NCBI RefSeq assembly: GCF_050529585.1
Contig: NZ_CP172882.1
Location: 3,038,001 to 3,102,000 of the forward strand
From: Enterococcus_D sp050529585
GTDB taxonomy: Bacteria > Bacillota > Bacilli > Lactobacillales > Enterococcaceae
Reading direction: 5' to 3'
Length of the DNA stretch: 64,000 nt
Positions 34,326 to 42,953 of the stretch are shown here, one piece after another. Below the pieces are notes generated by a model. That model ran no database searches. It was not told the origin of the DNA and saw only the letters and a list, made by a program, of their open reading frames with translations. A program made the position numbers and the translations under genes. Each line of letters opens with the position of its first letter. Position 1 is the first letter of the stretch.

Positions 34326-34760
34326 TTATTCGTCATTTAGTAAAATCTGTTGGACCTGTTGCGGACTCACAGCATCGCTCAATAAACGGACATTCTCAAG
34401 ATCTGAACAAAAAAAGGCAATCTCTTGTAAAAAAGAGAGCTGTTTTTCTTTGAGTACCACTACAAACAAAATCGTTGCAATCTTGGACTGTGTTTCAGTA
34501 CCGAAATCTACCCCATCTGGCACTTGAAACAAAAACACCCCTTCTTCAATGATCCATTGCTGCGCCTGCTCTTCTGCATGGGGCAAGGCCACGAAGTTGC
34601 CAATGTAGACACCATATTGCTGGTGTCTGCGCAACAGGCTATCGACATAGGGTTCCGTAACGATGTGTTGCTGTACCAAATAGGCCCCGATCTTCTTTAA
34701 GGCAATTTCTGCATTCGCAAATTGCTGGTTTACTTTGATTCGTTCAATTGGAATATACAC
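34326..34760 (-). CDS. Second PTS mannitol/fructitol-type EIIA component
   Basis: 144 residues starting with GTG, eight bases after AGGAGG. It has the EIIA-Mtl fold with phospho-His61 in VALPHAEEQAQQW. It is clearly related to but divergent from MtlF of the same locus. It lies 12 bases after mtlR and most likely serves the EIICB encoded upstream of mtlR, giving a second complete EII system for mannitol or a similar hexitol. Confidence 0.9.
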   Translation of the reverse strand: MYIPIERIKVNQQFANAEIALKKIGAYLVQQHIVTEPYVDSLLRRHQQYGVYIGNFVALPHAEEQAQQWIIEEGVFLFQVPDGVDFGTETQSKIATILFVVVLKEKQLSFLQEIAFFCSDLENVRLLSDAVSPQQVQQILLNDE

Positions 34761-34772
34761 TCCCTATTCCTC

Positions 34773-36803
34773 CTATTGTTTAACTTCTTCGATCAGCAGA
34801 GATGATAACAGTTGGTAGATGATTGAATCATTGCCAGAATTGAAAATCTCCGTATTCAAATCATTCATAATGATCGACCCGCTGATTTTCCCAAGTATTT
34901 GGCTGCTTTTCTCATTGATTGGATAAGGCGCGAGCATGACCAACAGCCGTTTGACAGTAATTTCTTTTTTGTCCATCGCAAATAGCTGCAGCGGCTGGGA
35001 CAAATCGAATACGCGAAACACGGGTGCTAAGATGGCCGAACTTGAGGCATGAAATAAAGCAAAGTGAGTGTTTGGGATACCCACTGGCGCTTGCAGATAT
35101 CTATTTAACAACTTTTCAGCCACTTTTGCGGGATCAGCAACCAGCGCACCCTCAAATTTTGACATGACTTCCCCAAGGGTTTTTTCTAAGTCTAAACTGT
35201 TGTCGATGTTCTCGACACGAAACAAGGCCAACAAGGCATTGATTGCCTCAATAAAGGCCAAGACTTCTTCATATGTCTCACTTTTATTGACTTGTAGGGG
35301 TGTTTTATGGGCTGAGTGCTTTTGTTGACTGATTTCTTGAAAGGCTGTTTTGAGTTTCTTGATATCTTCATCTAATAAAATGGGGGAAACCAATTGATAT
35401 TTCCCTTGGTAACCAGGAAGCAGTGAAGTAGAAATAATCAGATCGTATTGTTCTTCGATTTTCTCCCGCTGCACATCCCCCACCCGAAAAAAGGTAATTT
35501 GATTGATAAAAGGAAAATGTTTTCGCAGCTGCATCTCCAATAAACTGATCGACGCTAAGCCGCTAGGTGAAACCCCAGCAATATTGACTTCCAAAACCTT
35601 GGGATTTTTTTCTAGAGAATTGGCAAAATGCAACACCATATAGGCTATTTCTTCCTCGGAAAACTGCTGTTGCAAAAAGACATGGGGCAAATTATTCCTA
35701 ATGGCAGCAGCAATTTCCACATATTGATTCATAATCTTTTCTAAGATTGGATTATTCAATTGATTTTCTTCTAAGATCGCCCGTGTCATCACGCCAGAAA
35801 TATGGGTCAATAGCATTTTGTAGAGATTGGCATCTTCATAAAATGCCGCTTCTGTTTGCCTGCTGACACCTTCAATCAAACGTTTGACACGGTAAGCCAA
35901 ATCGGTATCAAAATTTTCATCAAAAAAATCTCGATCGAATGAATTGGAAAAGTCGCCTAATAAGACTGCAAAAAAGACGATTTCATTGATGGAATACAGC
36001 AACTTGGTCTGTTCAGCCACTTTGCCAAACACTTGCTTGGCTGCCTTTAAAAGTCCTTTATTGATTTGACTAGGATAGGTCTCTTCTTCCACTGCATAAC
36101 CCTGTTCCACACGGTCCATGGCCAATGCCAACATCAAGATAATAAACGCCAACTTACGATCACTAAGCTCTGTAAACTTAGGTTCGATCATCTCACGGAT
36201 CAAGCGTTGCGCCAATAACAAATGACTGCGAGAGATAAAATGGAAAACAGATCGTTCTTGATCTTCTGCTTCTGGCAGATGAAAAAACTGGTATTCAATG
36301 ATCTCCATCACCATCGTATTGGCCGTCACTAAGCGGCGATATTTTTCAGACCCTTGGATCTCATAACCTTGGTTGCGAACAATCCGCAACGGCAACCGCG
36401 CCAAACTTTCTTCCAATTGTTTGATATCAGCAAAGAAGGTCGTATTGCTGATTTGGTATGTCTCTAAAAGCGCATGAATCGATATTGGCTCCTTCGCTGT
36501 TGCCAGTTGCAACAGGATATGGTGTTGCCGTTCATTAGCGGCAAATTCTTGCCCTGTATCTGTCATGATTGCTTCTTGTAATTGCCGGAACCCTTGCTCT
36601 GAAGCGGTGATCTGAAAAGCACCTCGCCCGCTTTTTTCCAATGCAGCATCCACACGTTGCAAAGAATTTTCCAGATTGGCCAGTTCCCGATAGAGTGTCC
36701 GTTTGCTGACTTTTAAGACTTGCATCATGCGATCCAATGACACAGGGCCAGCACTATTCATTAGTTCAGTTAATAAAATCGTTTCACGTTTGGTTAAGAA
36801 CAT
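34773..36803 (-). CDS. mtlR: PRD-containing transcriptional activator MtlR
   Basis: 676 residues: two N-terminal helix-turn-helix units (about 1-55 and 95-150), PRD1 (about 190-300), PRD2 (about 310-400), a GatB-like EIIB domain (about 403-490) and an EIIA-Mtl domain (about 530-676). PRD2 keeps His334 and His392; PRD1 has no His at the expected place (ALAMDRVEQ). The EIIB loop reads IAGVSPSGLAS and lacks the regulatory cysteine of B. subtilis MtlR. The EIIA domain keeps candidate His580 and His585. It overlaps the EIICB2 gene by 20 bases. It probably activates both EII units. Confidence 0.92.
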   Translation of the reverse strand: MFLTKRETILLTELMNSAGPVSLDRMMQVLKVSKRTLYRELANLENSLQRVDAALEKSGRGAFQITASEQGFRQLQEAIMTDTGQEFAANERQHHILLQLATAKEPISIHALLETYQISNTTFFADIKQLEESLARLPLRIVRNQGYEIQGSEKYRRLVTANTMVMEIIEYQFFHLPEAEDQERSVFHFISRSHLLLAQRLIREMIEPKFTELSDRKLAFIILMLALAMDRVEQGYAVEEETYPSQINKGLLKAAKQVFGKVAEQTKLLYSINEIVFFAVLLGDFSNSFDRDFFDENFDTDLAYRVKRLIEGVSRQTEAAFYEDANLYKMLLTHISGVMTRAILEENQLNNPILEKIMNQYVEIAAAIRNNLPHVFLQQQFSEEEIAYMVLHFANSLEKNPKVLEVNIAGVSPSGLASISLLEMQLRKHFPFINQITFFRVGDVQREKIEEQYDLIISTSLLPGYQGKYQLVSPILLDEDIKKLKTAFQEISQQKHSAHKTPLQVNKSETYEEVLAFIEAINALLALFRVENIDNSLDLEKTLGEVMSKFEGALVADPAKVAEKLLNRYLQAPVGIPNTHFALFHASSSAILAPVFRVFDLSQPLQLFAMDKKEITVKRLLVMLAPYPINEKSSQILGKISGSIIMNDLNTEIFNSGNDSIIYQLLSSLLIEEVKQ

Positions 36804-38457
36804 AGTCGACTCCTTCTGTCAGCAGCTGACGATATTGTTCAATTTGTAGGATATCTTTGACAACGAAAAGCCGTACGCCCTCAGTGGCAACTTTCTGGGC
36901 TAACTCTTCTGAAATGATATATACCGTATCTTGTGTGAAGGATACATTTTCCAATGGTGCTTTGCTGATTTCGATTGATATTCTTGTCTCCAGTGCCATT
37001 TTTTTGACCAATTCAACCGCCATCGTTTGCGATCCTCGCACCGTTCCTTCATACAAAAATACAAGTGAAATGGCGCCTGTTGATGGGGGAATAAACGATA
37101 CTGGCGCCACATAGTCCCCTGTTTTGATTTGATCGATCAGCCCTGTGTATTCCTCTTTAGCCAGAAAGTTTTCAACATGAAAATGCTGCGCATGTGGTGC
37201 CTTTTTCTGGGCAATCGCTGCCAATTCTTTTTGTGTGACCAATAAGATATGCGCTTGATCATCGACACGATAGATCGATTCGTAACGAACAGGAATCGAT
37301 AACTGGGCTTCTTGTAATTGGCGCTTTAATATACTTGCCCCGATAGCACTAGAGCCCATACCGGCATCACAAGCAACAATGATTTCCGTGATTTGTTTCC
37401 TATTTGACATGTTTTTTACCTCATGATTTTTTTGGGGTCTCTTTAAAATAACGCTCGCTATACTAAATGAGACAATCGTACTCACAGTAATTCCTGCAAA
37501 GATACCTAGCATTTTTGACAACGGTGCATTGGCCATGATGATCAGTAATGAACCAGGTGATGCTGGTGCTTTGAGCCCAGCATCGAATAGCTGAAAGATC
37601 AGCGTGCCGCTCCCACCTCCGATGATTGGTGCTACAAACAATGCTGGATGAAGCAAGACGAAGGGGAAGTAGACTTCATGGATCCCCCCCAATGCCTGCA
37701 CCACCAAAGCAGTCGCTGCATTGGTCCGTATTGTTTTTGCCCCCAACCAACAATAGGCAATCAAAACACCCATCCCCGGACCAGGATTGGTTTCAATCAG
37801 AAACAAGAGTGAACTACCATGGACCGCCGCATCTTCAATGCCTAGCGGCGTCAACAAGCCATGGTTGATGATATTATTAAAAAAGAAAACTTTCATCGGC
37901 TCAAGAATCAAATGGATACCGGCAAAGACATTGTTCCGAACAAAGAAATCAACGACTTGGTAACTGGCTTGGCTGATGCCTTCAAACAAAGGAGCCAGCA
38001 AAAAATAACTGACTAAAAAAAGCAGACTGCCTATCACCCCGACCGAAACATTCGCCGTAATCATTTCATATCCGACACGTACCTTATCCTTCATCAGCTG
38101 ATCCAAGTGCTTGATCAACCAGCCAGCACTTGGACCAAGTGCCATCGCCCCAAATACTTGAGGCGCATCAGTCATCAAGATCAGACCGAATACAGCTACG
38201 ACAGCAGCGATACCCCCGCGACCACGGGACTGAAGTTCACCTCCCGTATATGCGATCATCAATGGCAAGACCAATTGTAAGATACCTTTTTCCACTTTTT
38301 GAATATAAATAGGTTCAATATTCAGTTGGCTCAGAACAAATGAAATGATCATCCAAGCAATAAAAATACTCAAATTAGGCATCATCATTCTAGACAGGTA
38401 GTTTGTATAAAATTTAAGCGTATCCATTTTCTCTCTTGTTGCAAGTTCGCTTTTCAT
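36784..38457 (-). CDS. Second PTS mannitol-type EIICB with degenerate EIIB copy
   Basis: 557 residues. EIIC spans about 20-340 with GGIHEVYFPF at 257-266. The active EIIB has Cys363 in ACDAGMGSSAIGAS. A second EIIB-like segment (about 462-545) has LYEGTVRGSQTM at the loop, so Tyr469 replaces the cysteine. This is the same plan as mtlA in this locus. It heads the EIICB2-mtlR-EIIA2 unit. The start is uncertain: AAAGG is 12 bases before ATG 38457, and a second ATG ten codons on has only a weak site. Substrate is mannitol or a related polyol. Confidence 0.92.
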   Translation of the reverse strand: MKSELATREKMDTLKFYTNYLSRMMMPNLSIFIAWMIISFVLSQLNIEPIYIQKVEKGILQLVLPLMIAYTGGELQSRGRGGIAAVVAVFGLILMTDAPQVFGAMALGPSAGWLIKHLDQLMKDKVRVGYEMITANVSVGVIGSLLFLVSYFLLAPLFEGISQASYQVVDFFVRNNVFAGIHLILEPMKVFFFNNIINHGLLTPLGIEDAAVHGSSLLFLIETNPGPGMGVLIAYCWLGAKTIRTNAATALVVQALGGIHEVYFPFVLLHPALFVAPIIGGGSGTLIFQLFDAGLKAPASPGSLLIIMANAPLSKMLGIFAGITVSTIVSFSIASVILKRPQKNHEVKNMSNRKQITEIIVACDAGMGSSAIGASILKRQLQEAQLSIPVRYESIYRVDDQAHILLVTQKELAAIAQKKAPHAQHFHVENFLAKEEYTGLIDQIKTGDYVAPVSFIPPSTGAISLVFLYEGTVRGSQTMAVELVKKMALETRISIEISKAPLENVSFTQDTVYIISEELAQKVATEGVRLFVVKDILQIEQYRQLLTEGVDYVLNQT

Positions 38458-38487
38458 TATTGCTAAGTACCTTTCTGCCTACAGTAT

Positions 38488-38503
38488 CATTCGTTTGCGA
38501 ATG
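38488..38503. promoter_or_regulatory. Palindrome upstream of the second EIICB gene
   Basis: CATTCG-TTTG-CGAATG, perfect 6-base arms, about 30 bases before the start codon. It differs from the MtlR box at 34246. Regulator unknown. Confidence 0.3.
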
Positions 38504-38563
38504 TGTGTGCACGACTTTTATCAATCGTTTGTCATCCCTCATGCAAGAATAGTATAAGACACG

Positions 38564-38593
38564 AAAAAAGCTGACGTCAAACGCCAGCCTTTT
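38564..38593 (-). terminator. Terminator of sagA
   Basis: Minus-strand stem GCTGGCGT / ACGTCAGC followed by T6, some 16 bases after the sagA stop. Confidence 0.85.
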
Positions 38594-38609
38594 TGATACA
38601 AGTTTTAGT

Positions 38610-39962
38610 TTAGTTGACACGAACCGCAAAATCAGGTGAATAGTATGAGTAGCTGCTGATAGACACTGATTGACCTGTAGTTGGCGCATGGATATATTGT
38701 CCATTTCCCATAGCGATCGCTACATGACGCGTACTGCCCCGACTACCCCAGAATAACAAGTCGCCAGCTTTGGCTTCATTGATTGAAATAACGGTACCTG
38801 AATACTCTTGTGTATACGTCACACGAGGCAATGAAATCCCTACTTTAGCAAATACATACTGTGTAAAACCAGAACAGTCAAATCCGCTTGGTGTTGATCC
38901 ACCCCATAGATATGGTGTACCGATATATTTTTTTGCTTCCGCAATGATGGCAGCGCCATCTACAGATTGCGCTGGTGCAGACGTATTACTCGATGAATCT
39001 GTTGAATCTGTTGTCGATTCATTTGAAGTATTGTTGGATACATCTGTTTGACTAGATTCTTGATCACTATTTGTAGTATTGTTCGTTGTATTACTGTTTG
39101 AAGTGGATGAGCCACTAGTGCTTGTACCACCTGACGTAGTGCTAGATACATCAGTCGTACTTGCTGCAGATTCACTTGTTGTTGACGATGCAGTCGTCGT
39201 TTCTTGTGCTTCTTGGGCTGCTGCTGCTTCTCGCGCTGCTGCTTCTTGGGCTGCCGCTTCTTGCGCTGCAATACGGGCTTGTTCTGCTTCATAATCGGCT
39301 TTTTGTTTCTCTAAATCAGCTTTTTCATCCTCTTTGCTGGCTTGTTGTATAGCCAAATCAGCTTGTAAGACATTCAATGCTGCTTGTTTGGTTTGCAAAT
39401 CGCCTAATTGTGTTTCTAATTCAAATTGATTGGTTTCAATCGTCTTTAATTTTTCATCATTTTCGGCTTTTTTGCTTTCAACTGCTTCTTGATCGACTTT
39501 TTGCTGTTCAACCAAATCATTGTTTGCATTAACGATCGTCGTCATTGCTTGAACACGGCCGATGGCATCAGTCAAAGAGTCCGCTTCCAAAACGGCATCA
39601 ATAAATGAAGAACTTTTTCCATTGACTTGTACATCTCTGGCTTGTTCTTGGATCGCAGCTTCACGTTTTTCGATTCTAACTTTTAAATCGGCAATCTCTT
39701 GTTCTAATTTCTCCGAATCACTACGCAAATCAGTTTGCTGCTGTAATAAGCTTTGTGCTTTTTCATTGATCGTTGCAACTTCAGCTTCAAGTGCAGATAC
39801 TTGCGCTTGAGTGCTTGCTTGTTGATTTTTCAAATCAGAAATTTCTTGGTCTTTTTGTTCGATTTTATTGTCGTACTCAGTTGCTGAAACAATTGTCGGT
39901 GCGGCAATTGATGTAAGAACGATGGAACTTACTAATAGTGCTGACAAAATACGTTTTTTCAC
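38610..39962 (-). CDS. sagA: SagA-type NlpC/P60 peptidoglycan endopeptidase
   Basis: 450-residue secreted D,L-endopeptidase. Layout: signal peptide (about 1-27), long coiled coil (28-240) of heptad-rich Glu/Gln/Lys sequence, an Ala/Glu then Ser/Thr/Asn-rich linker (about 240-333), and a C-terminal NlpC/P60 domain (334-450). The catalytic residues are Cys363 (FDCSGF), His413 (RHVAIAM) and His425 (YIHAP). The start is GTG, eight bases after GGAGG. In E. faecium SagA releases muramyl dipeptide fragments sensed by host NOD2 and is also an abundant secreted antigen. Location after mreC-mreD matches E. faecium sagA. Related Sal proteins of E. faecalis belong to the CroRS regulon. Confidence 0.93.
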   Translation of the reverse strand: MKKRILSALLVSSIVLTSIAAPTIVSATEYDNKIEQKDQEISDLKNQQASTQAQVSALEAEVATINEKAQSLLQQQTDLRSDSEKLEQEIADLKVRIEKREAAIQEQARDVQVNGKSSSFIDAVLEADSLTDAIGRVQAMTTIVNANNDLVEQQKVDQEAVESKKAENDEKLKTIETNQFELETQLGDLQTKQAALNVLQADLAIQQASKEDEKADLEKQKADYEAEQARIAAQEAAAQEAAAREAAAAQEAQETTTASSTTSESAASTTDVSSTTSGGTSTSGSSTSNSNTTNNTTNSDQESSQTDVSNNTSNESTTDSTDSSSNTSAPAQSVDGAAIIAEAKKYIGTPYLWGGSTPSGFDCSGFTQYVFAKVGISLPRVTYTQEYSGTVISINEAKAGDLLFWGSRGSTRHVAIAMGNGQYIHAPTTGQSVSISSYSYYSPDFAVRVN

Positions 39963-40048
39963 GCTTCATTCCTCCGGCTGACATACTCTCAATGTGTTTT
40001 TTTATGTACAATTACTTAAAAATATCTAAAGATATTCAGGCTATGCTG

Positions 40049-40057
40049 ATTGTAACA
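40049..40057 (-). promoter_or_regulatory. Extended -10 promoter element of sagA
   Basis: TG-T-TACAAT on the minus strand. No good -35 is seen. The leader of about 80 bases contains an AT-rich hairpin AATATCT-TT-AGATATT. Confidence 0.45.
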
Positions 40058-40130
40058 TAGTCGCATGTCAGATTGATAAAAGGATTATTACAAAAACATT
40101 TCAATTAACATGGATTTTCGCATAAAAAGC

Positions 40131-40165
40131 AAAAAAAAGAAGCTTATTCGTCTTTGAATAGCTTC
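40131..40165 (-). terminator. Terminator overlapping the end of mreD
   Basis: Minus-strand stem GAAGCTATTC / GAATAAGCTTC followed by T8. The mreD stop codon lies inside the stem, so mreCD and sagA are at least partly separate units. Confidence 0.85.
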
Positions 40166-40653
40166 ATAAATGGTATCACTAAAATGAAAAATAAAATCAT
40201 ATTCAACAATAATGTAGGGGCCAAAAATCTCGATACAAAGAAGGAAGTGTTGACCGATGCGATTTTGAATAACAGCTGAATACCTAATGTGACGATTTCT
40301 AAACTGGTAACAAAGATGATCATACCAAAAAACATTGTAAAAATATTTTGATAAATCGTTTTGTCCAGCATATACATGACCCAAACAATCAAAGGAAAAG
40401 CCACAGTATAAACACCGATCAAACCTATATAGTATAAATCATAGAGACATCCAATGACTAGGGCTGTTGGAATCAGAAAATTTTTGGGCAGATAACGTGC
40501 TGCACATAATAAAGCAATCAGCAAGACATGGGCACTTGCAATATAGTTGTCCTGCGTCCATTTCTCTAACAAACGCGTCAACTGGCCATCAATCAGCATC
40601 ATCAAAAATAAGAATATAGCCGACATATACTTGATATAGTCATGTTTTTTCAT
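40144..40653 (-). CDS. mreD: Rod shape-determining membrane protein MreD
   Basis: 169-residue integral membrane protein with about five hydrophobic helices. The hydropathy pattern and position two bases after mreC identify it. It partners MreC in organising peripheral peptidoglycan synthesis, which persists in ovoid cocci that lack MreB. Confidence 0.92.
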   Translation of the reverse strand: MKKHDYIKYMSAIFLFLMMLIDGQLTRLLEKWTQDNYIASAHVLLIALLCAARYLPKNFLIPTALVIGCLYDLYYIGLIGVYTVAFPLIVWVMYMLDKTIYQNIFTMFFGMIIFVTSLEIVTLGIQLLFKIASVNTSFFVSRFLAPTLLLNMILFFILVIPFMKLFKDE

Positions 40654-40655
40654 GG

Positions 40656-41513
40656 CTATTCATCACCTGCCAAGCGTTTGATGATCGTTACTGCTTGAAT
40701 ATCATACATTTGCGCATAAGGTTTGACATAGACTTTTGTATCTAGTCCAAATTCGTCTTTAGTCGTGCTCACGACTGTACCGATTGCCAAATCAGCCGGA
40801 GAATTTCCACCGAGACCAGATGTTTGGACAACGTCGCCTTCTTTGAGGGTACTTGACCCTGTCAACTGTGTAATGACCAATGATTTTTCTTTTTGATCAT
40901 AGCTGCTTAAAATACCAAAGTTTTCTCCATCTTCTCCACTGATTCTCACTGGAAAATGATTAGAGTTCTGGTTTTCGGAAGTTAATAGTTCAACTTTAGA
41001 AGAAGCCGCATTAACTTCAATCACACGACCGATCAATCCTTTTTGCGACATGACTGCCATGTTGATCTCAACCCCATCTTTGGTTCCCTGGTCGACAATC
41101 AGCATATCTTGCCAAGTATCAGGAGATCGATTGATAACATTCGCCGTGATTTTATCATAATTGGTCAGTGTTTCATTCAATGCCAACTCTTCTTTCAAAG
41201 CATCGATTTCACGCTGATAATTTTCATTGGATTGAGCAAGTTCATCATAACTGTCCAGTTTTTCTTTTAAACGTTCATTTTCTTCAAAAGTGACAAATAA
41301 ATTCTTGACGGAGTTGGCGCCATCTTCGATCCAGCGGATAGGGGCAGTGATTACTTTATCAACGATCGCCATTGTATCATTTACTGTTGATTGAACAATA
41401 TTTGTCGAATTTCCCACTGCTCGTTTGGCAATGGTCACACTCAATACGGTTACGACTAAAATCACAATAATCAATGTGATAATAATATTTTTATTCGGAT
41501 TAAACTTTTTCAC
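40656..41513 (-). CDS. mreC: Cell shape protein MreC
   Basis: 285 residues: short cytoplasmic tail, one transmembrane helix (about 8-28), a coiled coil near 65-112 (ENERLKEKLDSYDELAQSNENYQREIDALKEEL region) and two extracytoplasmic beta barrels with the typical VGRVIEV-like and AIGTVV blocks (here GLIGRVIEVNA and LAIGTVVSTTKD). It scaffolds peripheral cell-wall synthesis. It starts with GTG behind GAGGTG. A TGG-TAAAAT extended -10 lies about 40 bases upstream. Confidence 0.94.
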   Translation of the reverse strand: MKKFNPNKNIIITLIIVILVVTVLSVTIAKRAVGNSTNIVQSTVNDTMAIVDKVITAPIRWIEDGANSVKNLFVTFEENERLKEKLDSYDELAQSNENYQREIDALKEELALNETLTNYDKITANVINRSPDTWQDMLIVDQGTKDGVEINMAVMSQKGLIGRVIEVNAASSKVELLTSENQNSNHFPVRISGEDGENFGILSSYDQKEKSLVITQLTGSSTLKEGDVVQTSGLGGNSPADLAIGTVVSTTKDEFGLDTKVYVKPYAQMYDIQAVTIIKRLAGDE

Positions 41514-41636
41514 AAAGACACCTCAAATAGTTAGAAACTGATAGGCTTAATTTTACCATTAAAATCACTGAAACAAAAGCTAAGTTGATCGTCTTAATGT
41601 TTTTTTTGTAATTGACTTTCTGAAAATTTCAACAAC

Positions 41637-41659
41637 AAAAAAAGAGACATTCGTCTCTT
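41637..41659 (-). terminator. Terminator overlapping the thiN stop codon
   Basis: Perfect stem AAGAGAC-GAAT-GTCTCTT followed by T7 on the minus strand. Confidence 0.9.
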
Positions 41660-42290
41660 AATCACGGCTTTGGATTACGGCGATCACACCTTCATCGAAT
41701 GAAAAACAGGCTGTTTCAGTGACAAATTCATTGCTGGCATATGAAGTTGGTTGGGGAACATCCTTGTTGTTTAACAGGTATTTACTTCCTTGCAAGGTCA
41801 GATTCTTGACTGGGGTCAAGCAACAATAAGCCAAGTAACTCATTCCCTGTTCATGTGAGATTTGATAACTTCCTGGCAGATAGAAACGGATACTGTTTTG
41901 TCGATCAAGCAAACGAATATTTGCTGCATAAGGTTGGAACCTCGGCTCTAAAACCAGCCAAAGATTGGCCAATAGATGATCTAAGCGTCCTCCTGTAGCA
42001 CCAATCAAGTCGATTGCCGCTTCAGGATAACGTTTCAAGGCTTCCATTAATGCTAATTGCGTATCCGTATCATCTTTTTCAGGGGGCGCTTGGATAACAG
42101 TTTCAGCTTGTATTCGGACGTGTGCAAATTCTTCTGGTGTAAGCGAGTCAAAGTCACCGATTGCCAGCGACAATGGAAACCCGCTTGCTGATAGATAGAG
42201 TGCACCACGATCAATACCGATAAATAAATCGTAGTTTTCTAGATCTGGCCATGTCTCAGGTTTGCCGCCAGCAGCCATTAAAATATTCAT
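41658..42290 (-). CDS. thiN: Thiamine diphosphokinase
   Basis: 210 residues; converts thiamine to TPP, the ligand of the thiT riboswitch in this window. Family features: GIDRGALYL, the catalytic AIGDFDSLT, QAPPEKDDTDTQLAL and GATGGRLDHLLAN. It begins immediately after the rpe stop codon (TAG-ATG) without a strong ribosome site, so translation is coupled. The rsgA-rpe-thiN order is standard in Firmicutes. Confidence 0.95.
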   Translation of the reverse strand: MNILMAAGGKPETWPDLENYDLFIGIDRGALYLSASGFPLSLAIGDFDSLTPEEFAHVRIQAETVIQAPPEKDDTDTQLALMEALKRYPEAAIDLIGATGGRLDHLLANLWLVLEPRFQPYAANIRLLDRQNSIRFYLPGSYQISHEQGMSYLAYCCLTPVKNLTLQGSKYLLNNKDVPQPTSYASNEFVTETACFSFDEGVIAVIQSRD

Positions 42291-42944
42291 CTATTGCAAC
42301 GCTTCTTTCAGCGCATTGATTTGGGCAGCTGGTTCATCGGCATCATAGATAAAGCTGCCTGCTACAAAGACATTTGCGCCAGCATCTAAGCAGCGTTTTG
42401 CTGTTTCTGGGACGATTCCTCCGTCGACTTCGATATCGTAATGGTAACCATTCGCTGATTTCAACTCAGCTAATTCTGTGATTTTTTCCAAAGTCTCCTC
42501 AATAAAGGACTGTCCACCAAAGCCTGGATTGACTGTCATCACCAAGACTTGATCACACATCGATAAAACGTGTTTGATTGCTGAAATGGGTGTTCCAGGG
42601 TTGATCACGACTTCTGCTTTGACGTTTTCCGCAATGATCATTTGAACGGCTCGATGAATATGCGGCGTTGCTTCCGCATGGACACCAATAATATCCGCAC
42701 CAGCTTCAGCAAAAGCATGGATATAGTTTTCTGGTTCAGTGATCATCAAATGAACATCCAATGGCAGCTTTGTTACAGGGCGAATCGCTTTGACGATGTT
42801 TGGCCCTAAGGTAATATTCGGTACAAAGTGTCCATCCATAACGTCAACGTGGATATAATCGGCTCCATGTTGTTCAACTAATTCTATATCTCTTTGCAGG
42901 TTTGCAAAATCGGCACTTAAAATCGATGGTGCTAACTTGATCAT
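42291..42944 (-). CDS. rpe: Ribulose-phosphate 3-epimerase
   Basis: 217-residue TIM barrel interconverting ribulose 5-phosphate and xylulose 5-phosphate. Motifs: LAPSILSADFANL, HVDVMDGHFVPN with metal ligands, MTVNPGFGGQSF and the phosphate-binding EVDGGI. It lies between rsgA (9-base gap) and thiN (no gap). Confidence 0.96.
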   Translation of the reverse strand: MIKLAPSILSADFANLQRDIELVEQHGADYIHVDVMDGHFVPNITLGPNIVKAIRPVTKLPLDVHLMITEPENYIHAFAEAGADIIGVHAEATPHIHRAVQMIIAENVKAEVVINPGTPISAIKHVLSMCDQVLVMTVNPGFGGQSFIEETLEKITELAELKSANGYHYDIEVDGGIVPETAKRCLDAGANVFVAGSFIYDADEPAAQINALKEALQ

Positions 42945-42953
42945 CTTATTCCC

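Noticed and set aside
38458..38560. cre or MtlR box before the second EIICB gene
   Set aside because: CG-centred candidates miss most fixed cre positions, and no TTGNCACA arm is present. Only an unrelated palindrome was listed.
38610..39962. Tandem repeats in the sagA linker as a recombination or phase-variation element
   Set aside because: The Ser/Thr/Asn-rich stretch is irregular at the DNA level; no exact repeat unit is repeated enough for slippage.
39963..40120. WalR/YycF binding site upstream of sagA
   Set aside because: Only a single TGTAAT half-site is found; the required second half five bases away is TTTTAT.
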